Assembly (NCBI GenBank): GCA_020627905.1
Contig: JAHDFZ010000006.1
Location: 1-35,427 of the forward strand
DNA: 35,427 bases
Direction: 5' to 3'
Source of the DNA: Verrucomicrobiota bacterium
Lineage (GTDB): Bacteria > Verrucomicrobiota > Verrucomicrobiia > Verrucomicrobiales > DEV007
The notes below the pieces were generated by a model. The model was not told the DNA's origin, searched no databases, and saw nothing but the letters and a program-made list of their open reading frames with translations. Shown here piece by piece: positions 35,375 through 35,427 of the stretch. How positions within the stretch are numbered: position 1 is the stretch's first letter; the number at the start of each line of letters is the position of its first letter. Both the position numbers and the translations under genes were made by a program.

Positions 35375-35427
35375 GGAGGGGTGGCAGAGTGGTTGAATGC
35401 ACCGGTCTTGAAAACCGGCAAACGGCA
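35375..35427 (+). tRNA. tRNA-Ser (anticodon UGA), 3' partial
   Basis: Begins GGAGGGG (acceptor arm, 35375-35381), then TGGCAGAGTGGTTGAATGC (D arm) and the anticodon arm CCGGT-CTTGAAA-ACCGG with anticodon TGA at 35409-35411. The long variable arm, T arm and 3' acceptor strand lie beyond the window end. A weak promoter candidate (TTGCCA at 35283-35288, CACAAT at 35305-35310) is upstream. Its synthetase SerS is encoded nearby. Confidence 0.95.

Overview
The window looks like an ordinary, gene-dense chromosome segment from a bacterium of the PVC superphylum, most likely Verrucomicrobiota. The main reasons are the double-length tandem UvrA (a trait known from Chlamydia and relatives), the overall style of the proteins and the weak Shine-Dalgarno sites. 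This is inference: no rRNA or other taxonomic marker lies in the window.

Layout. 1-2559 (+): the 3' part of a periplasmic C-terminal processing protease (Prc/Tsp), followed by an orphan winged-helix fragment. 2560-3042: non-coding, with dyads and a small CTCTGCGC repeat array. 3043-5884 (-): a possible DNA-repair group made of a PLD-family nuclease, a radical SAM protein of the DNA modification/repair type and its DUF4130 partner. 5889-10846 (-): the pyruvate dehydrogenase operon pdhA-pdhB-pdhC-lpd, closed by a strong terminator. 11025-16552 (+): mnmG, nadC, birA, a degenerate histidine-kinase-like protein and a TPR glycosyltransferase. 16557-18062 (-): a sigma-54 activator with a degenerate receiver domain. 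18294-18647 (+): a PII protein behind a sigma-54-type promoter. 18735-19916 (+): a second TPR glycosyltransferase. 19907-21822 (-): accB-accC. 22024-23235 (+): an MFS exporter. 23201-25381 (-): a two-gene Septu (PtuA/PtuB) anti-phage system followed by a small ORF. 25434-31088 (-): the tandem uvrA. 31261-31887 (+): peroxiredoxin. 31956-34033 (-): serS, a small ORF and a nucleotidyltransferase. 34157-35206 (-): a fatty-acid hydroxylase/sterol-desaturase-like membrane protein. 35375-end (+): a tRNA-Ser(UGA) cut by the window edge.

Functional links. PDH makes acetyl-CoA, and AccB/AccC (biotinylated by BirA) use it for fatty-acid synthesis. The sigma-54 activator, the PII gene and the GG-N10-GC promoter between them look like a nitrogen-control module.

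Points most worth a second look: two perfect parS-like palindromes beside and inside mnmG, suggesting an origin-proximal centromere region; the rSAM/DUF4130/PLD cluster; the Septu system in tight array behind uvrA; the signalling proteins that have lost catalytic residues; and an 11-bp direct repeat flanking the CTCTGCGC array, which appears to have changed the 3' end of the DUF4130 gene.
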